From Streptomyces echinoruber (GTDB taxonomy: Bacteria > Actinomycetota > Actinomycetes > Streptomycetales > Streptomycetaceae): a DNA stretch of 64,000 bases. The notes beneath the pieces were generated by a model. That model was not told the DNA's origin. It saw nothing but the letters and a program-made list of their open reading frames with translations, and did not search any database. The position numbers were made by a program, and so were the translations under genes. Shown in pieces: positions 26,375-34,906 of the stretch (positions within the stretch are counted from its first letter, which is position 1; every line of letters starts with the position of its first letter). The stretch is from contig NZ_BMWH01000008.1 in NCBI RefSeq assembly GCF_014651135.1, forward strand, positions 62,001-126,000. Direction: 5' to 3'.

Positions 26375-27501
26375 GCACCGACCCCGACCTGCTGTACTCG
26401 GAGGAGGAAGAGGCGCTGCGCGCCGCCGTCCGGGACCTGCTCACCGACCACTGCGACGCGGCCGGCGTGCTGGCCCGCGCCGAGACGGACACCCCGTACG
26501 ACCCGGCCCTGTGGAAGTCCCTCGCCGACGGCATGGGCCTGGCCGGGCTGCTGGTGCCCGAGGAGTGGGGCGGCCAGGGCGCCACGCACCGCGAGGCGGC
26601 GGTCGTACTGGAGGAACTGGGCCGCTTCGTCGCGCCCGTGCCCTACCTGACGAGCGCCGTCGTCGCCACCGAGGCGCTGCTGGCCTGCGCCGGCGAGGGG
26701 ACCGGGGGAACCGGGGAGGCCGGAGAGATTGAGGCGGCCGTCGGTCTGCTGGCGCGGCTGGCGTCCGGGCGGACCATCGGCGTCCTCGCCGTGCCCCTGC
26801 ACCTGGGGGCCGACGCCGCGCACCCCGCCGTACGCGTGGAGAACGGCGCGCTGCACGGCGAGGTGACCGGCGTCGCGGACGCGGCCGTCGCCGACGTTCT
26901 GCTGGTGCCCGCGCAGGACGGCGCGCTGTACGCGGTCGACGCCGGCGACGCGACGGTCACCCCGCAGGTGTCCCTGGACCTCACCCGCCCGCTCGCCGCG
27001 GTCGCCCTCGACGGCGCCCGGGCGAGCCGTCTGGGCCGTGCCGAGTCCGCCGTCCGGCGCGCTCTGCGCGCGGCCGCCGGACTGCTCGCCTCCGAGCAAC
27101 TCGGCATCGCGGACTGGGCGTTGACCGAGACCGTCGCCTACCTCAAGGAGCGCAAGCAGTTCAACCGGCCCGTCGGCGGCTTCCAGGCGCTCAAGCACCG
27201 GCTCGCCCAGGTGTGGCTGGAGGTCGTCCACCTGCGGGCCGCCGCCCGCGCCGCCGCCGACGCGCTGGCCACCGGCGAGGACACCGACGTGACCACGGCC
27301 GTGGCGCAGGCCTACGCGGCACCCGCCGCCGTCCACGCCGTGGAGGAGGCGCTGCAACTCCACGGCGGCATCGGCATGACCTGGGAGCACCCCGTCCACC
27401 TGTACCTCAAGCGCGCCAAGGCCGACTCGATCGCCTACGGCACCGCCGGCGCCCACCGGGAGGCGCTGGCCGCGCTGGTGGACCTGCGGCCGCCGGCGTA
27501 A
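26371..27501 (+). CDS. Acyl-CoA dehydrogenase, second of a pair
   Basis: A 376-residue dehydrogenase-like subunit. The N-terminal helical domain (EEEEALRAAVRDLL, MGLAGLLVPEEWGGQG) and C-terminal helices (KERKQFNRPVGGFQALKHRLA, LHGGIGMTWEHPVHLY) are kept, but the middle beta domain is short and low in conserved FAD contacts, as in the partner subunits of two-gene dehydrogenases. It probably works only with the preceding protein. Confidence 0.9.
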   Translation: MSTDPDLLYSEEEEALRAAVRDLLTDHCDAAGVLARAETDTPYDPALWKSLADGMGLAGLLVPEEWGGQGATHREAAVVLEELGRFVAPVPYLTSAVVATEALLACAGEGTGGTGEAGEIEAAVGLLARLASGRTIGVLAVPLHLGADAAHPAVRVENGALHGEVTGVADAAVADVLLVPAQDGALYAVDAGDATVTPQVSLDLTRPLAAVALDGARASRLGRAESAVRRALRAAAGLLASEQLGIADWALTETVAYLKERKQFNRPVGGFQALKHRLAQVWLEVVHLRAAARAAADALATGEDTDVTTAVAQAYAAPAAVHAVEEALQLHGGIGMTWEHPVHLYLKRAKADSIAYGTAGAHREALAALVDLRPPA

Positions 27502-27515
27502 CCGCCGTACCCCCG

Positions 27516-27548
27516 GGGCCCGTTCCGCGCACCGTGCAGGGCGGGCCC
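27516..27548 (+). terminator. Hairpin after the acyl-CoA dehydrogenase operon
   Basis: GGGCCCG / CGGGCCC, a 7-bp perfect stem with a 19-base loop, followed by TTTCG. It lies 15 bases after the last stop of the operon. Confidence 0.6.
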
Positions 27549-27711
27549 TTTCGCGTAGCCGTACGCCCCGTCAGGTGAACGCGGGTCGGCGGACCGGCCA
27601 ACTTCCCCCGCGTACCGGCCCCTTGGCGCGAAACGAACCGCATACTCTCCCCGAACGCGCCCGACCGGGGGAGTCCCGCCGGTTCCGTCCCGCATCCCAG
27701 GGAGGCAGAGC

Positions 27712-28671
27712 ATGGCCCTCACCACCCGCCGCAGAGCCCTCACCACCCTCGGCGCCGCCCTCGTCGGCGCCGTCGCACTGCCCGCCACGGGCGCCTCCGC
27801 GACCACCGGCCACGGCGCCTCAGCAGCCACCGGCCCCGACACGTCCGCGACCACCGGCCCCGACGCGTCCGCGACCACCGGCCACGACGCGTCCGCGGCC
27901 ACCGGCCACCGCGGCCCGCGCCCGCTGTGGCGCGCCCACGCCCACAACGACTACGAGCACCCGCACCCCCTGTACGACACCCTCGGCCACCGCTTCGGCA
28001 GCGTGGAGGCCGACATTTACCTCGTCGGCGACCAGCTCCTCGTCGCCCACGAGCCCGCCGAACTCGACCCCGCCCGCACCCTGGAGTCCCTCTACCTCGA
28101 CCCGCTCGCCGCCCTGGTCCGCGCCAACCACGGCCAGGTGTACCGGGGTTGGCGTCGACCGCTGCACTTGCTGATCGACATCAAGACCGAGGGCTCCTCG
28201 ACCTACCTGGAACTCGACCGCCATCTGCGGCGCTACCGGCACCTGTTCACGACCTTCGCCCACGGCCGCATCCACCCGGGCTCGGTCACCGCCGTGGTCT
28301 CCGGCGACCGCGCCGCCCGCGCGCCGATGGAGGCGCAGGCCGTGCGGCGCGCCTTCTACGACGGCCGGCTCACCGACCTCGGCACCTCGGCACCGGCCTC
28401 CTTCATCCCCCTGATCAGCGACAACTGGACGCAGAACTTCACCTGGCCCGGCGCGGGCGCCTTCCCCGGGGCCGAGCGGCAGAAGCTGCGCGGCATCGTG
28501 GCGCAGGCGCACGCCCGCGGGCAGAAGGTGCGCTTCTGGGCCACCCCGGACACCCCCGGCCCCGCCCGCGACGCGCTGTGGGCCGAACTGCTCGCCGCCG
28601 GCGTGGACTGCCTCAACACCGACGACCTGGCCGGCCTGGCGGCCTTCCTCGGCGCACACGAACGGCCGTAG
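27712..28671 (+). CDS. Exported PI-PLC/GDPD-fold phosphodiesterase-like protein (AIM6 type)
   Basis: A 319-residue protein. The N-terminus TTRRRALTTLGAALVGAVAL is a plausible twin-arginine signal peptide, followed by a linker of repeated ATTGPDAS-like units (about 30-62). The catalytic fold has RAHAHNDYEHPHPLYDTL, GSVEADIYLVGDQLLVAHE, LLIDIKTEG and FWATPDTPG, which is the TIM-barrel pattern shared by glycerophosphodiester phosphodiesterases, PI-specific phospholipase C and the Aim6 family. Substrate unknown; probably a membrane-lipid or teichoic-acid head-group diester. Confidence 0.8.
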   Translation: MALTTRRRALTTLGAALVGAVALPATGASATTGHGASAATGPDTSATTGPDASATTGHDASAATGHRGPRPLWRAHAHNDYEHPHPLYDTLGHRFGSVEADIYLVGDQLLVAHEPAELDPARTLESLYLDPLAALVRANHGQVYRGWRRPLHLLIDIKTEGSSTYLELDRHLRRYRHLFTTFAHGRIHPGSVTAVVSGDRAARAPMEAQAVRRAFYDGRLTDLGTSAPASFIPLISDNWTQNFTWPGAGAFPGAERQKLRGIVAQAHARGQKVRFWATPDTPGPARDALWAELLAAGVDCLNTDDLAGLAAFLGAHERP

Positions 28672-28798
28672 CGCCCCTGCCCGCGTCAAGACCACACGTT
28701 CGGAGGACAAGTCAGCCGCCCGGACGAACCCTTCGCTACGCCACACTTGCGGCCGAACGCCGTGAATCGGACGTCACGGCGTGGCGGAGGAGGGTGAC

Positions 28799-28993
28799 GT
28801 GGCGATTTCCATCTCGGCGCTGGTGCTGCTGACGATCCTGGTGGTGGTCTTCGTCCGCAGCGGCGGGCTGAAGTTCTCCCACGCCCTGGTCTGCGTCCTG
28901 CTCGGCTTCCTGCTGGCCGGATCGAGCATGGCGCCGACCATCCACCAGGGACTCACCGCGACCGCGGGCATCGTCAGCAGCCTGCAGCCCTGA
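28799..28993 (+). CDS. Small two-span membrane protein
   Basis: A 64-residue protein: helix AISISALVLLTILVVVFV, a loop RSGGLKFSHA, and helix LVCVLLGFLLAGSSM, then a polar tail. The GTG at 28799 has GGAGGAGGG about five bases upstream, a much better site than an earlier in-frame GTG at 28781. Convergent with the next gene. Function unknown. Confidence 0.7.
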   Translation: MAISISALVLLTILVVVFVRSGGLKFSHALVCVLLGFLLAGSSMAPTIHQGLTATAGIVSSLQP

Positions 28994-29003
28994 GCCGGGG
29001 CCC

Positions 29004-30248
29004 TCACGGGCCGGAGAAGACCCCGACACCGTTCGGCACCGGGCGTTCGGCACCGCCGGTGGGATGATTGAGCACGGTGACGGCGCTCGCGCCCGGCTCC
29101 CGGGCGACCAGCGTCGTCGACCCGCCGCCGTCCAGGCTGAAGGCGTCGACGGAACCCAGCGACCGCAGGGCGGCCGCCACCTCGGCCACGGTCAGCCCGC
29201 CGCGGTACTGCGGCGCGCCGTCCAGCGCGAGCAGCAGCACGCGTCGCCCCTGCTCGGCGATGCCGACGGCGGTGCGCACGGCCGGCACGGTGTCGTCCAG
29301 ACCCGGCAGCGGCCGCCCGCCGGTCAGCAGCGGGTAGCCGCCCAGGGCGAAGCGGTACGGGACGCGGGAGGCCGCGGTCACCAGGCCGTAGCGGACGAAG
29401 ACCCGCTCGCCGACGGCGAGTTTGCGCAGCCACTGGGCCCCCGCCTCCCGGCCCACCAGCACCGTGGTGCCGGGCGCGACGGCGCCGCTGCCCGGGGTGC
29501 CGGCGGACGCGACGACCCGGCCGTGGCGCACGGTCACCTCGTAGGTGTCCGTGCTGCACGGCGCCGCCCGGTCGGTGTCGGTGCCGCAGGTGGCGCGGAC
29601 GCGCGACACGCCGCCCCAGTCCGCGGTGAACGCGCCGACGGAGCCCACCGGCAGGGCGTACTGGTTCAGCCCGCCGAGCCGCAGCCGCCCCTCGGGCGTG
29701 CGCACCGACCCCTTCAGGGCCAGGCGGTCCAGGCGGGCGCGCCGGTCGGTGCCCACGCCGAAGACCTCCTCGGTGGTGGTGCCGGGCGGCAGCGCCGGCC
29801 CGAACCGCTGCCCGGCCGGCACCGCGCCCTTCAGCACCCGCCCGGCGGCGATCGCCGGTCCCACCGCCGCGCCCGTGGCCTCGACGCCCGGATGCCGGCT
29901 CTCGGTGATGTTGAAGAAATCCCCGTTGACACCGGCCACGGCGCCCTGCGCGTCGGCCATCCGCGACACCGGCGCCCGCGCGGCCACCGCGCCCGCGGTG
30001 AGCAGACCCAGGTGCACGTGCGGATCGCGCAGGTCGATCCGGAGCACATGGGCGTGCGCGACACCCCCGGCCGCCGGCACGTCGACCTCCTCGTACACCA
30101 CTCCGGGGGCGATGCCGGTGCCGCCGCCCGTGACGGCGCCGGCCGGTGCCGCCCCCGTCAGGGCCGCACCGGCCAGCGCGACACAGGCGGCCAGGAGGGC
30201 CGCCGGCCTGCTCGTCGTTCTTCCGCACCGCTTCCGACGCAGCGTCAC
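29004..30248 (-). CDS. Secreted phosphodiester glycosidase (NAGPA-like)
   Basis: A 414-residue protein starting at a GTG with AGGGGG four to five bases upstream. Signal peptide (basic LRRKRCGR, hydrophobic core, APAGA cleavage). The phosphodiester glycosidase domain shows AGVNGDFFNI, ALGGYPLL, TAVGIAEQGRRVLLLALDG and the diagnostic FSLDGGGSTTLV. Family members remove N-acetylglucosamine or similar sugars from phosphodiesters; in bacteria several are exopolysaccharide- or wall-modifying. Substrate here is unknown. Confidence 0.87.
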   Translation of the reverse strand: MTLRRKRCGRTTSRPAALLAACVALAGAALTGAAPAGAVTGGGTGIAPGVVYEEVDVPAAGGVAHAHVLRIDLRDPHVHLGLLTAGAVAARAPVSRMADAQGAVAGVNGDFFNITESRHPGVEATGAAVGPAIAAGRVLKGAVPAGQRFGPALPPGTTTEEVFGVGTDRRARLDRLALKGSVRTPEGRLRLGGLNQYALPVGSVGAFTADWGGVSRVRATCGTDTDRAAPCSTDTYEVTVRHGRVVASAGTPGSGAVAPGTTVLVGREAGAQWLRKLAVGERVFVRYGLVTAASRVPYRFALGGYPLLTGGRPLPGLDDTVPAVRTAVGIAEQGRRVLLLALDGAPQYRGGLTVAEVAAALRSLGSVDAFSLDGGGSTTLVAREPGASAVTVLNHPTGGAERPVPNGVGVFSGP

Positions 30249-30323
30249 ACGACCCCCTGATGTCACGTCAACTGTGGCAGGAATCGGGGGAAGTGCACCA
30301 GACGGCGCGGAGCAGCGGGATGT

Positions 30324-30683
30324 CTAGGCGCCGACGACGCGCGAACGGATCAGGAAACGCACCCCCTCGGGTGCCTCCAGCGAGAAACCGCTGCCCCGTC
30401 CGGGCACCACGTCGACGACGAGCCGGGTGTGGCACCACGCCGCGAACTGACTGCGCGACATCCAGAACGGCACCGGCTCGGCCACCCCCTCGACCTCCAG
30501 CTCCGCCAGCAGCACGTCCGAACCGCCGGTGCGGAACTCGCCCGCCGGGTAGCACATCGGGGCGCTGCCGTCGCAGCAGCCGCCCGACTGGTGGAACATC
30601 AGCGGCCCGTGGACCTCGCGCAGCCGCCGCACCAGCTCGGCGGCCGCGGGCGTGAGCGCGACGCGCGGGATCTCCTCGTACAT
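30324..30683 (-). CDS. DUF779-family protein
   Basis: A 119-residue soluble protein. The conserved MFHQSGGCCDGSAPMC motif (two vicinal Cys) and FWMSRSQFAAWCHTRLVVDVVPGRGSGFSLE are typical of DUF779, which is often encoded beside acetaldehyde-type dehydrogenases. No such gene is adjacent here. The Cys cluster suggests metal or thiol chemistry. Function is not established. Confidence 0.8.
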   Translation of the reverse strand: MYEEIPRVALTPAAAELVRRLREVHGPLMFHQSGGCCDGSAPMCYPAGEFRTGGSDVLLAELEVEGVAEPVPFWMSRSQFAAWCHTRLVVDVVPGRGSGFSLEAPEGVRFLIRSRVVGA

Positions 30684-30812
30684 GACGGCCAGGCAAGCAT
30701 CCGGGAGGTTGCGAACAGGTTGCACACCGGTCGGCCCGTGACGTTTCTGCGGTGAACCGGCTGCTCCGAACAGGTGAGTAAAGCACGTACAAGAAGAAGT
30801 CCCGGCGCGGAC

Positions 30813-30827
30813 CAAGAGATCCTCTTG
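30813..30827. promoter_or_regulatory. Palindrome CAAGAG-ATC-CTCTTG, candidate operator
   Basis: A perfect 6-bp inverted repeat with 3-base spacer, nested in a wider CCAAGA...TCTTGG inverted repeat (30812-30833), about 75 bp before the start of the PEP-mutase-like gene. The region around is AT-rich for this genome. Likely a repressor site; the repressor is unknown. Confidence 0.5.
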
Positions 30828-30898
30828 TCTTGGCAAAGGGCCGCCGTGTCGAGGCGGTCCGCACATGCCGCGCGTTCGCCCATGGGAGGAGCCAGACC

Positions 30899-31762
30899 TT
30901 GAGTCACGGAAACAAGCTGCGGGAGCAGATCGGCCGGCCGGGCACCACGCCGCTGATCGGCGTGTTCGACATGTACTCCGCGTCGATCGCGGCTCAGCAC
31001 TACGACGGGATGTTCGTCTCCGGCTTCGGCTTCGCCGCCTCGTACTACGGGCTGCCGGACATCGGCTTTATCGCCTGGCCGGACATGGTGGCGTTCGTCC
31101 AGCGGCTGCGGGGCGCCTTCCCCCACCACCACCTGCTGGTGGACATCGACGACGGGTACGTCGACCCCGAGGTCGCCTGCCACGTCGTGGAGGGGCTGGA
31201 GCGGATCGGCGCCTCCGGCGTGATCCTGGAGGACCAGAAGCGCCCGCGCCGCTGCGGGCACGCCGACGGCAAGCAGGTGCTGCCGCTCGACGAGTACCTG
31301 CACAAGCTGGAGAAGGTGCTGGCGACCCGTCAGGAGCTGGTCGTGGTGGCCCGCACGGACGCCACGGACGAGCACGACATCCTGCGCCGGGCCGAGGCCC
31401 TGGCCGCCACCGACGCCGACGTCGTCCTCGTCGACGGCATCCGCAGCGTGGAGTGGATCCGCCGGGTGCGCGAGGTGGTGGGCGGCAAGCCGCTGCTGTT
31501 CAACCAGATCGCCGGCGGCAAGTCCCCCCGCCTCTCGCTCGGCGAACTCACCGCCCTCGGCGTGGACGTCGCCATCTACAGCACCCCGTGCCTCTTCGCC
31601 GCCCACGAGGCGATGGACCGCGCGCTCACCGACCTCAAACACGCCGACGGCCGCCTGCCGGAGGTGGAACCGGGCCACGGCGTCGGCGTCCAGGCGGCCA
31701 CCCGGCTGCTGGAGCGCAACATCGCGGGCCGCCGGCCGGAGGCCGAGGAGGTGCCCGCGTGA
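30899..31762 (+). CDS. PEP mutase / isocitrate lyase superfamily enzyme
   Basis: A 287-residue TIM-barrel protein. The TTG start is chosen because GGGAGGAG lies seven bases before it. Superfamily marks are the early GVFDMYSAS, the metal-binding VDIDDGY, EDQKRPRRCGHADGKQVL (the K-R-x-C-G-H active-site loop) and VVVARTDA. Relatives include phosphoenolpyruvate phosphomutase, methylisocitrate lyase, oxaloacetate hydrolase and carboxyphosphonoenolpyruvate mutase. No phosphonate or methylcitrate genes are near, so the reaction is open: C-C or P-C bond cleavage of a small carboxylate is likely. It overlaps a small secreted-protein gene. Confidence 0.85.
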   Translation: MSHGNKLREQIGRPGTTPLIGVFDMYSASIAAQHYDGMFVSGFGFAASYYGLPDIGFIAWPDMVAFVQRLRGAFPHHHLLVDIDDGYVDPEVACHVVEGLERIGASGVILEDQKRPRRCGHADGKQVLPLDEYLHKLEKVLATRQELVVVARTDATDEHDILRRAEALAATDADVVLVDGIRSVEWIRRVREVVGGKPLLFNQIAGGKSPRLSLGELTALGVDVAIYSTPCLFAAHEAMDRALTDLKHADGRLPEVEPGHGVGVQAATRLLERNIAGRRPEAEEVPA

Positions 31763-32016
31763 GCCCCGCCGCACCACGGCTGCGGACGGCGGGAGCCCTG
31801 GCCGCGGCACTGCTCGCCGCCGGCGCCCCGGCAGCGGCGGCCGACGGTGTGATCACCGTCGTCGACAACTCCCACGCCGACTCGATCCTCGAGATCGACC
31901 GCACGGCCAACGTCCAGACCGGCAGCGGCACCGCCGGCAGCGACCACGACGGCAGCGCGGTCGACCTCATGCAGGCCCTCGTCACGGCCGGGCATCCGGG
32001 GGACGACGGCGGCTGA
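31759..32016 (+). CDS. Small secreted protein, unknown
   Basis: An 85-residue product starting at a GTG overlapping the previous stop (GTGA). A signal peptide (LRTAGALAAALLAAGAPAAAA) leaves about 55 residues rich in Asp, Gly and Ser (VVDNSHADSILEIDRTANVQ, GSGTAGSDHDGS). It has no Cys and no known domain. Coupling to the PEP-mutase-like gene may be accidental. Confidence 0.65.
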   Translation: MSPAAPRLRTAGALAAALLAAGAPAAAADGVITVVDNSHADSILEIDRTANVQTGSGTAGSDHDGSAVDLMQALVTAGHPGDDGG

Positions 32017-32464
32017 CCCGTGACCCGTGCGTCGCGCACACGGGAAGCGGCCGCGCTCGAGAACGCGGGGATCGCGCCCCCGGCCCCGTGCGTCGCGCAC
32101 GCGTGACGCGGCCGGTCGTCGGGCCCCCGCGCCGGTTCGGCGCACCGCGTGCGTCGCAGGCGCGCGAGGCGGCCGGACTCCGCCCAGCGAAGGCACCGGA
32201 TCCGGCCGTCTCCGGCTGCGCCCGCCCGGCCGTGCGGAACACCGCAGGGCCGGGCGGGAAGGCGCGGGGAACGCGGCGGCGGCCCCCTCGGCCGGACCGG
32301 GCCGCGGGCGGCGACCGGCCGCCACCCGCGCGGTCACCGCTCTTTCCCTCTTTCCCGCCAACTCCCCGCGGACGCCGCCCATATGACCGGACACGGGCGC
32401 CCGGTCGCCCCGGCCCCGCGGACCCGGTGCCCGTAGTATCGGTGATCTCATGGGGGAGGTGGTC
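32017..32464. other. Intergenic region with 61-bp-period repeats
   Basis: About 450 bp with no supported gene. Three imperfect copies of CGTGCGTCGCGCAC...GCGGCCG begin at 32026, 32087 and 32148, exactly 61 bp apart. Farther right, TAGTAT at 32434-32439 could be the -10 box of the LacI-type gene. Confidence 0.6.
32026..32175. repeat. 61-bp periodic repeat, three copies
   Basis: The first 28 bases of each 61-bp unit are conserved (CGTGCGTCGC, then CA and GCGGCCG); the rest has diverged. The first two copies contain GTGCG-TCG-CGCAC, a 5-bp inverted repeat with 3-base centre, while the third has lost the right arm. Confidence 0.75.
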
Positions 32465-33490
32465 ATGGGCAGGCAGCGTCCCGGTACACCGACGCTGGAG
32501 GAGGTGGCCGCCCGCGCCGGGGTGGGGCGGGGCACCGTGTCCCGGGTGATCAACAACGCGGCGGGGGTGAAGGACTCGACACGCCGCGCCGTGCAGCGCG
32601 CCATCGCCGAACTCGGGTACGTGCCCAACCTCGCCGCCCGCTCCCTGGCCGGGCGGCGCGCGGACGCCGTCGCCCTGGCCATGACCGAGCAGGACTGGCG
32701 GCTGTTCGGCGAGCCGTTCTTCGCCGAGACGGTACGGGCGGTCAGCGACGCCCTGACCGACACCGGGATGCAGCTGCTGCTCACCCTCGTCCGCACGGCC
32801 GCCGAGCGGCAGCGGTTCGTGGAGTACGCGCGCGGTGGCCGGGTCGACGGCGCCCTGCTGATGTCCGTGCGCGCCGACGACCCGCTGCCCGACATGCTCG
32901 CCGAGGCCGGGCTGCCCACCGTCCTGCTCGGGCGCCGCTCCGGCGACGAGTGCGTCACCTACGTCGACGCCGACAACGTGGGCGGCGCCCGCGCCGCGGT
33001 CGCCCACCTGCTCGACGGCGGCCGCAGCAGGATCGCCACGATCACCGGGCCGCTCGACATGTACGTCGCCCAGTGCCGGCTGCGCGGCTACCGGGAGGCC
33101 CTGGACCGCGCCGGCATCCGGAGCCGCTCCTCCTGGGAGGCGGAGAGCGACTTCACCGAGGAGAGCGGGCGGCGCGCCATGGCCGAGCTGCTCGAGCGGC
33201 ACCCGGACATCGACGGCGTGTTCGCCGCCTCGGACACCACGGCCGCCGGGGCGCTGGCCGCCCTGCGCGCGGCGGGCCGCCGGGTGCCCGGCGACGTCGC
33301 GGTGATCGGCTTCGACGACTTCCCGCTGGCGCAGCGCACCGATCCGCGGTTGACCACCGTCCGCCAGCCGCTGGAGGAGATCGGCCGGGCCCTGGTACGG
33401 CTGCTGCTGGAGGAGATGGAGCAGCCGGCCGTCGCCTGGCGGCACGTGATCCTCCGCACGGAACTCGTGCTGCGCGACTCGGCGCCGTAG
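32465..33490 (+). CDS. LacI-family regulator of cellulose use (CelR/CebR-like)
   Basis: A 341-residue repressor. The ATG at 32465 is preferred to that at 32450 because GGGGGAGG lies five bases before it. N-terminal LacI helix-turn-helix (TLEEVAARAGVGRGTVSRVI, hinge NLAARSLAG) and a periplasmic-binding-type sugar domain (VIGFDDFPLAQRTDPRLTTV). Two TGGGAGCGCTCCCA-type sites lie downstream before the cellulase gene. In Thermobifida CelR and Streptomyces CebR this operator is released by cellobiose or cello-oligosaccharides; the same is inferred here. Confidence 0.92.
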   Translation: MGRQRPGTPTLEEVAARAGVGRGTVSRVINNAAGVKDSTRRAVQRAIAELGYVPNLAARSLAGRRADAVALAMTEQDWRLFGEPFFAETVRAVSDALTDTGMQLLLTLVRTAAERQRFVEYARGGRVDGALLMSVRADDPLPDMLAEAGLPTVLLGRRSGDECVTYVDADNVGGARAAVAHLLDGGRSRIATITGPLDMYVAQCRLRGYREALDRAGIRSRSSWEAESDFTEESGRRAMAELLERHPDIDGVFAASDTTAAGALAALRAAGRRVPGDVAVIGFDDFPLAQRTDPRLTTVRQPLEEIGRALVRLLLEEMEQPAVAWRHVILRTELVLRDSAP

Positions 33491-33575
33491 CCCCTGCCGG
33501 GCTTCTCGCACCGTGGACGCCGCCGGAGCCCTCTCGTGCCTGGGACGCCCCCGGACGCCTCCTGTCGAACGTTTT

Positions 33576-33589
33576 CGGGAGCGCTCCCA
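33576..33589. promoter_or_regulatory. CelR/CebR operator, first copy
   Basis: CGGGAGCGCTCCCA, one mismatch from the perfect 14-bp palindrome TGGGAGCGCTCCCA. It lies about 85 bp after the regulator gene and 190 bp before the cellulase start. Confidence 0.85.
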
Positions 33590-33721
33590 GCCTTTCGGCC
33601 CAATGTAACAGCCCATCAGCACCCGCTGCGAACTAGGGTTTCGAAGAATCTTCGATCCTTTCTCGTCTCCCGTCTTGTCAGGGACACGGAGTGCTCCCTA
33701 CAGTCCGTGGCAACCGATGGA

Positions 33722-33735
33722 TGGGAGCGCTCCCA
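33722..33735. promoter_or_regulatory. CelR/CebR operator, second copy
   Basis: A perfect TGGGAGCGCTCCCA palindrome about 45 bp before the cellulase ATG. This is the consensus operator of cellulose regulators in actinobacteria. Confidence 0.92.
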
Positions 33736-33778
33736 CTGTCCAGGCGCCGTACCGGCCTCCCTCCGAGAGGACCCCCAC

Positions 33779-34906
33779 ATGCGACCGTTACCGCATCACC
33801 CCACAGCCGTGCACCGCGTGCTCGGCGCACTGCTCGTCGCCCTCGCCGCCGTGGCGGCGCTCGGAGTCACCGCCCCGAAGGCGAGAGCGGACACCACGAT
33901 CTGCGAGCAGTACGGGACGACGACGATCCAGGGCCGCTACGTCGTCCAGAACAACCGCTGGGGCACCAGCGCCACCCAGTGCATCACGGTCACCGACTCC
34001 GGTTTCCGCATCAGCCAGGCCGACGGATCGGTGCCCACCAACGGAGCCCCCAAGTCGTACCCGTCGGTCTACAACGGCTGCCACTACACCAACTGCTCCC
34101 CGGGCACCAGCCTCCCGGCCCGGCTCAGCGGCATCTCCAGCGCGCCGACCAGCATCTCCTACACCTACGTCAGTGACGCCGTCTACGACGCCGCGTACGA
34201 CATCTGGCTCGACCCGACGCCCCGGACCGACGGCGTGAACAAGACGGAGATCATGGTCTGGTTCAACAAGGTCGGGCCGATCCAGCCGGTGGGCTCCCAG
34301 GTCGGCACGGCCACCGTCGCCGGCCGCAGCTGGCAGGTCTGGTCCGGCAGCAACGGCTCCAACGACGTGCTGTCCTTCGTCGCCCCCTCGGCGATCGGCA
34401 GCTGGAGCTTCGACGTGATGGACTTCGTCCGCCAGGCGATCTCGCGCGGACTCGCCCAGAGCAGCTGGTATCTGACGAGTGTTCAGGCGGGCTTCGAGCC
34501 CTGGCAGAACGGCACCGGTCTCGCGGTGACCTCCTTCTCCTCGACCGTCAACACCGGCGGCGGCACACCGGGCGGACCCGGCGGCACCCTGGCGTGCAAG
34601 GTGGCGTACACCGCCGGCACCTGGCAGGGCGGCTTCACCGCCGACGTCACGGTCAGCAACACCGGTACCTCCGCCGTGGACGGCTGGAAGCTCGCCTTCA
34701 CCCTGCCCTCGGGGCAGCGGATCACCAACGCCTGGAACGCCACCGTCTCCCCGTCCTCGGGAGCCGTGACGGCGACCGGCCTGGCGCACAACTCCCAGAT
34801 CGCGCCCGGTGCCAGTCAGACGTTCGGCTTCCAGGGCACCTACAGCGGCACGTTCGCCAAGCCGGACGCCTTCAGCCTCAACGGGACGGCCTGCAGCGGC
34901 GCGTGA
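33779..34906 (+). CDS. celB: Secreted endo-1,4-beta-glucanase, GH12 plus CBM2
   Basis: A 375-residue exported cellulase. Signal peptide to about residue 38 (ARA). GH12 catalytic domain about 39-260: nucleophile Glu in NKTEIMVWFN and acid/base Glu in QAGFEPWQNG. A short GGGTPGGPGG linker leads to a C-terminal CBM2 (about 275-375; CKVAYTAGTWQGGFTADVTV, GWKLAFTLPSG, ITNAWNA) that binds crystalline cellulose with surface Trp residues. GAGAGG lies about nine bases before the ATG. Regulated by the two operators just upstream. The pair with the downstream LPMO matches the celB/celS2 pair I remember from S. coelicolor. Confidence 0.95.
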   Translation: MRPLPHHPTAVHRVLGALLVALAAVAALGVTAPKARADTTICEQYGTTTIQGRYVVQNNRWGTSATQCITVTDSGFRISQADGSVPTNGAPKSYPSVYNGCHYTNCSPGTSLPARLSGISSAPTSISYTYVSDAVYDAAYDIWLDPTPRTDGVNKTEIMVWFNKVGPIQPVGSQVGTATVAGRSWQVWSGSNGSNDVLSFVAPSAIGSWSFDVMDFVRQAISRGLAQSSWYLTSVQAGFEPWQNGTGLAVTSFSSTVNTGGGTPGGPGGTLACKVAYTAGTWQGGFTADVTVSNTGTSAVDGWKLAFTLPSGQRITNAWNATVSPSSGAVTATGLAHNSQIAPGASQTFGFQGTYSGTFAKPDAFSLNGTACSGA

